Of a DNA stretch of 64,000 nt, positions 61,522-64,000 are shown in pieces. Position 1 is the first letter of the stretch. Each line of letters begins with the position of its first letter. A program made the position numbers and the translations under genes. The DNA lies in the NCBI GenBank assembly GCA_946545035.1, contig CAMNND010000001.1, positions 40,672-104,671 of the forward strand. Reading direction: 5' to 3'. The notes under the pieces were generated by a model. That model was not told the origin of the DNA, made no database searches, and worked only from the letters and a program-made list of their open reading frames with translations. This DNA is from an uncultured Clostridium sp. Lineage in GTDB: Bacteria; Bacillota; Clostridia; TANB77; CAG-508.

Positions 61522-61847
61522 TGTTCAATTCTTGAAAAGAAAAAGATAACAGAAAAGGTTCTATAAAAACTGTTATAATTATCTTATTTTTTCTAGTTTT
61601 TATGTTTTGAATTACATTTTATCCAATGAATAATGAAGAAAAAGTTTTAGATGATACACAGTGAGGTGGAACCAGCCCTATAGCTGTATATCAAATTTTT
61701 GATAAAGATACAGGTGTTTATTATGCTGTAACAGAAAAAGGTGGTATTTGTCCTATGTATACCATTGAAGGAGAAGTAAAATTAGTTGATCAGGGCAATG
61801 AATATGTTATTCATAGAAATCTTGGTGAACCTCATGCCCAAGAGTAG
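61521..61847 (+). CDS. Membrane-anchored protein, unknown, UGA-recoded
   Basis: A 108-residue protein, start ATG 61521 overlapping the previous stop (TAATG). The fifth codon is TGA. Residues about 16-36 (TVIIILFFLVFMFWITFYP) form a membrane helix; the outside domain (TSPIAVYQIFDKDTGVYYAV ... GEVKLVDQGNEYV) is a small beta domain. Three Trp are all TGA. Function unknown. Confidence 0.7.
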
Positions 61848-62196
61848 TAAACCTATAATTTGTATCAGCGGATCTCGATCAATAACTAACATTAATTTTG
61901 ATTTATTTATTGATCCTGCTCATGTAGGATGTGTTGTCGCTGGTGGAGCAAATGGTGTAGATACTTTAGCTGAACATTGAGCAAAAAGAAATAAAATTGA
62001 ATTTGTTGCATATCCCGCGCAATGGAAAAAATTTGGAAAGCGCGCGGGTATAATGCGTAATCATGAGATGGTTGAATTTTGTGATTATCTTATTGCCTTT
62101 TGGGATGGAAAAAGCAAAGGAACATTAGATTCAATTTCATATGCAAAAGAAATTGGTGTCCCAACTATAGTGCATTTATTTATAGATTTGGATTAA
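61834..62196 (+). CDS. SLOG-fold protein (YspA/DUF2493-like)
   Basis: 120 residues from ATG 61834, overlapping the previous gene by 14 bases. ICISGSRSIT, VVAGGANGVDTLAEHWA, then YPAQWKKFGKRAGIMRNHEMV and a GKSKGTLDSISYA loop are the nucleotide-binding pattern of the YspA-like SLOG group. The family binds nucleotides or nucleotide-derived signals and appears in phages and defence-associated loci; the ligand here is unknown. One Trp is TGA, two are TGG. Confidence 0.82.
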
Positions 62197-62198
62197 AT

Positions 62199-62432
62199 AT
62201 GGATGAACAACAAATACAGCATATACAAATTTTACAATCCATTAATTCTATTTGCAGTTTACTTGCGCGGGGAACGCAAATAGAAGAAAAAGTTGCTGGA
62301 TTGCTTTTTATTGCGCATGATATGTTAAAACATTATTGATTAGATATTCCAATTCCATCACCAACTAAAAAGGTCTTAGATCTTACAGATGAAATTGATT
62401 TATTTTTAAAAGGCTGTGCGGAATTAGATTAA
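62199..62432 (+). CDS. Small protein, unknown
   Basis: A 77-residue protein from ATG 62199. Helical (QHIQILQSINSICSLLARG ... VAGLLFIAHDMLKHYW), ending FLKGCAELD. One TGA Trp at about residue 47. Function unknown; it closes the unit before a new promoter. Confidence 0.65.
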
Positions 62433-62441
62433 AAATTTTTA

Positions 62442-62471
62442 TTGACAATTTTAATTAAAATATGTTATAAT
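62442..62471 (+). promoter_or_regulatory. Consensus promoter
   Basis: TTGACA (62442-62447), 18-base spacer, TATAAT (62466-62471), 36 bases before ATG 62508. It should also transcribe the structured region downstream. Confidence 0.87.
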
Positions 62472-62507
62472 ATATATGTAATGAAAAAAGAGTGAAAGAA
62501 GGTAAAA

Positions 62508-62702
62508 ATGCTACTTGGCAATCAAATGGAGCGGGCACTTATTAATGTAGGACTTGCAAAAGCTCCTAAGCCACGTAAGAAGCCTCGTCATAAGAAGTTT
62601 ACTTGTCATGTATGTGGTGAACCTATGATGATTATTGAGGGAACTAATACAATGGCTTGTACAAATGATCAATGCAAGCAGTATTTTATTTTTGATAATT
62701 AG
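62508..62702 (+). CDS. Small zinc-ribbon protein
   Basis: A 64-residue protein. Basic N-terminal half (KAPKPRKKPRHKKFT), then a zinc ribbon CHVCGEP ... MACTNDQCKQY. No Trp; G/C-richer codons than the UGA genes nearby. Possibly binds nucleic acid. It is followed by about 290 bases without a gene. Confidence 0.75.
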   Translation: MLLGNQMERALINVGLAKAPKPRKKPRHKKFTCHVCGEPMMIIEGTNTMACTNDQCKQYFIFDN

Positions 62703-62704
62703 TT

Positions 62705-62960
62705 TTTAATGGAGCTATAATATAGGGTTATGCTAAAGCTAGAGATTTATAAAATCCTCCTATTCCGTTAGCTCGCGGTGAGATTATATTCTCTGTACAA
62801 ATATAATCAATATTTTTATGTTATTATAGGCGTATGGGTACCGTCTGGATCCAACTTCCGCTTGGGCAGCAAGTAAGAGAAAAACGCTATAGGAAGTTTA
62901 AATACGGGCGTTGTGCTTGACACCAGTGAGTCTGTTCCGAGAAAATGAAACTGGTAATTT
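62705..62960 (+). ncRNA. Candidate structured non-coding RNA or long 5' leader
   Basis: No frame is open here even in code 4. Three stem domains can be drawn: GAGCTA/TAGCTC (62712-62717, 62769-62774) enclosing ATCCTCCT; CGTAT/ATACG (62831-62835, 62902-62906) enclosing AACTTCC/GGAAGTT (62853-62859, 62892-62898) and CTTG/CAAG; and ACCAGT/ACTGGT (62922-62927, 62950-62955). The base composition is less AT-rich than normal spacer. It matches no tRNA, tmRNA or riboswitch that I recognise. It may be a free RNA or the leader of the gene at 62989. Confidence 0.5.
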
Positions 62961-62988
62961 TGTTAATCTATTTGAAAAGGAGAGAAAA

Positions 62989-63180
62989 GTGGCCCGCAAT
63001 CTGAAGAACCTAGCTGACGAGTATGAAGATAATGACGATGATTATTTTGAAAAGCTAACTCGTAAGCCTAAGTATTCTAAGAAGACTCGTGAGGTTGAAA
63101 TTCGTAAGCAACGTCAAGCAAAAGAACGAGCCCGCAAGTCTAGTATGCGGCAATATGAAGATCATTTTGAGGAGGAATAA
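62989..63180 (+). CDS. Small highly charged protein, GTG start
   Basis: 63 residues from GTG 62989, preceded by AAAAGGAGA; an upstream ATG at 62911 would put the start within the structured RNA and without a ribosome site. Alternating acidic (LADEYEDNDDDYFEKL) and basic (RKPKYSKKTREVEIRKQRQ) blocks; likely helical and nucleic-acid interacting. The stop abuts the next ATG. Confidence 0.68.
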   Translation: MARNLKNLADEYEDNDDDYFEKLTRKPKYSKKTREVEIRKQRQAKERARKSSMRQYEDHFEEE

Positions 63181-63960
63181 ATGAGTATATATGTTACCGG
63201 AGATATTCATGGTAATGCGATAGAAATTCGTGATAGAGTATCTCAAATTCATAATCCCTCTAAAGATGATTTTATTATTATTGCGGGTGATGCTGGTTTT
63301 GAATATCAAGATTATATTATGGGGAAAGCTAAACGTGAAGCCCGCAAGTTTCCTGGTACATGGATTGTACTAAGAGGAAATCATGATTCTCGCTATTGGG
63401 GAGAACATACTACTTGGGACGAGGAAGAGCAAAAGTATTATCCTAATGAAGGTTGGTCTTTTACTAATGATGGTATGTATCTTTACCAAAAGAAATATCC
63501 TAATATTTGGTATGTAATTGATGGTGGAGGAATTTATAATGTAGGAGGATATAATATCCTTTTTATCCCTGGAGCATATTCTGTTGATAAATGGTATCGA
63601 CTTCGTAGCAACTATCCTTGGAATCCTTATGAACAGCTTTCTGCAGGAGAAAAATCAGATCTTAATTTGTTAACTGTTGAATGGTTAGATGCAGGTTTTG
63701 ATATTGATTTCGTAGTTGGACATACTTTTCCTTTAAAAATGGAATCATATTATGATGATCTTTTTATGGAAGGTCTAAATCAAGCTACAGTAGATAAATC
63801 TATGGAATCTTGGTTAAATTATATGGCTAAGGTGTATGAAAATAGTCTTAATTTTAAGCAATATTTTGGTGGACATTTTCATGATGATCGAGTTCTTAAT
63901 AATAAATATACTATGCTTTATCATAGTGTAAAAAATCTTGCGGATTATGAAAAGGAGTAA
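63181..63960 (+). CDS. Metallophosphatase (second copy type)
   Basis: A 259-residue protein with GAGGAGG before ATG 63181. Family motifs: TGDIHGNAIE, IIAGDAGFEYQD, VLRGNHDSRYW, VVGHTFPLK and FGGHFHDDR. It differs from the 59609 enzyme in length and motif spacing, so it is a separate family member rather than a duplicate. Substrate unknown. About nine Trp, all TGG. Confidence 0.87.
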   Translation: MSIYVTGDIHGNAIEIRDRVSQIHNPSKDDFIIIAGDAGFEYQDYIMGKAKREARKFPGTWIVLRGNHDSRYWGEHTTWDEEEQKYYPNEGWSFTNDGMYLYQKKYPNIWYVIDGGGIYNVGGYNILFIPGAYSVDKWYRLRSNYPWNPYEQLSAGEKSDLNLLTVEWLDAGFDIDFVVGHTFPLKMESYYDDLFMEGLNQATVDKSMESWLNYMAKVYENSLNFKQYFGGHFHDDRVLNNKYTMLYHSVKNLADYEKE

Positions 63961-63962
63961 AA

Positions 63963-64000
63963 ATGAAAGGTACTATTCTTTATGCAGAATACGACGAAGG
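63963..64000 (+). CDS. 5' end of a gene cut by the window edge
   Basis: ATG 63963 follows AAAAGGAG at normal spacing; the visible residues are MKGTILYAEYDE. Too short to identify. Confidence 0.55.
   Translation, partial: MKGTILYAEYDE

Noticed and set aside
62705..62780. A second tRNA in the structured region
   Set aside because: GAGCTA/TAGCTC could be an acceptor-like stem, but there is no proper anticodon or T arm and the length is too short.
59609..63960. The two metallophosphatases as a recent duplication
   Set aside because: Motif spacing, length and flanking residues differ throughout, so they are distinct family members.

Overview
The window reads as a 64 kb piece of a large tailed bacteriophage (Caudoviricetes) that infects a low-GC, Gram-positive, probably anaerobic bacterium. 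The DNA is AT-rich with strong AGGAGG ribosome binding sites. The tail, holin and endolysin types are those of Bacillota phages, and a class III (anaerobic) ribonucleotide reductase is present. The window has no bacterial housekeeping genes.

Its dominant property is translation with UGA read as tryptophan (genetic code 4). Large genes that look shattered under the standard code become single open frames, and the TGA codons sit at family-conserved tryptophans (GH25 lysin DVSHW, GIY-YIG RRRW). All stops I could place are TAA or TAG. The recoding is uneven. Structural and lysis genes use TGA heavily. The core replication and nucleotide genes (DnaE, NrdD, RecJ, primase, helicase, Sak4-like ATPase, SSB-like, ThyX-like, ligase, both topoisomerase subunits) use only TGG. 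This fits the published proposal that stop-codon recoding in phages gates late-gene translation. I found no suppressor tRNA-Trp(UCA) or Trp-tRNA synthetase here; the only tRNA candidate is a tRNA-Ser(GCU).

Layout: (1) 54-26469, plus strand, tail, baseplate and host-recognition genes, including a 3489-residue fibre (13697-24166) that is a patchwork of AT-rich/TGA and GC-rich/TGG blocks, followed by a lectin-bearing receptor-binding protein and a chitin-binding-like protein. (2) 26649-29337, small structural or accessory proteins. (3) 29371-32640, lysis cassette: Dp-1-type holin, an unusual propeller/beta-helix protein, and a GH25 plus NlpC/P60 endolysin. (4) A bidirectional terminator at about 32650-32685. 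(5) 32684-58968, minus strand: small UGA-containing genes with RuvC-like resolvase and dUTPase; the NrdG/NrdD/glutaredoxin/DnaE unit; the RecJ/primase/helicase unit; Sak4-like, SSB-like, ThyX-like and GIY-YIG genes; a winged-helix protein, DNA ligase and a type II topoisomerase pair. (6) A divergent promoter pair at 58999-59068, then plus-strand early genes to the window end (two metallophosphatases, a deaminase, a SLOG protein, zinc proteins and a structured RNA region).

The early arms carry consensus promoters (TTGACA-N17/18-TATAAT), several fused to the terminator of the preceding unit. I see none in the 32 kb late region, which suggests a different late promoter or one long transcript. 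Two short DNA words, CCGCA/TGCGG and CTCTTGG/CCAAGAG, are strongly over-represented on both strands in several reading frames and are not explained by coding.
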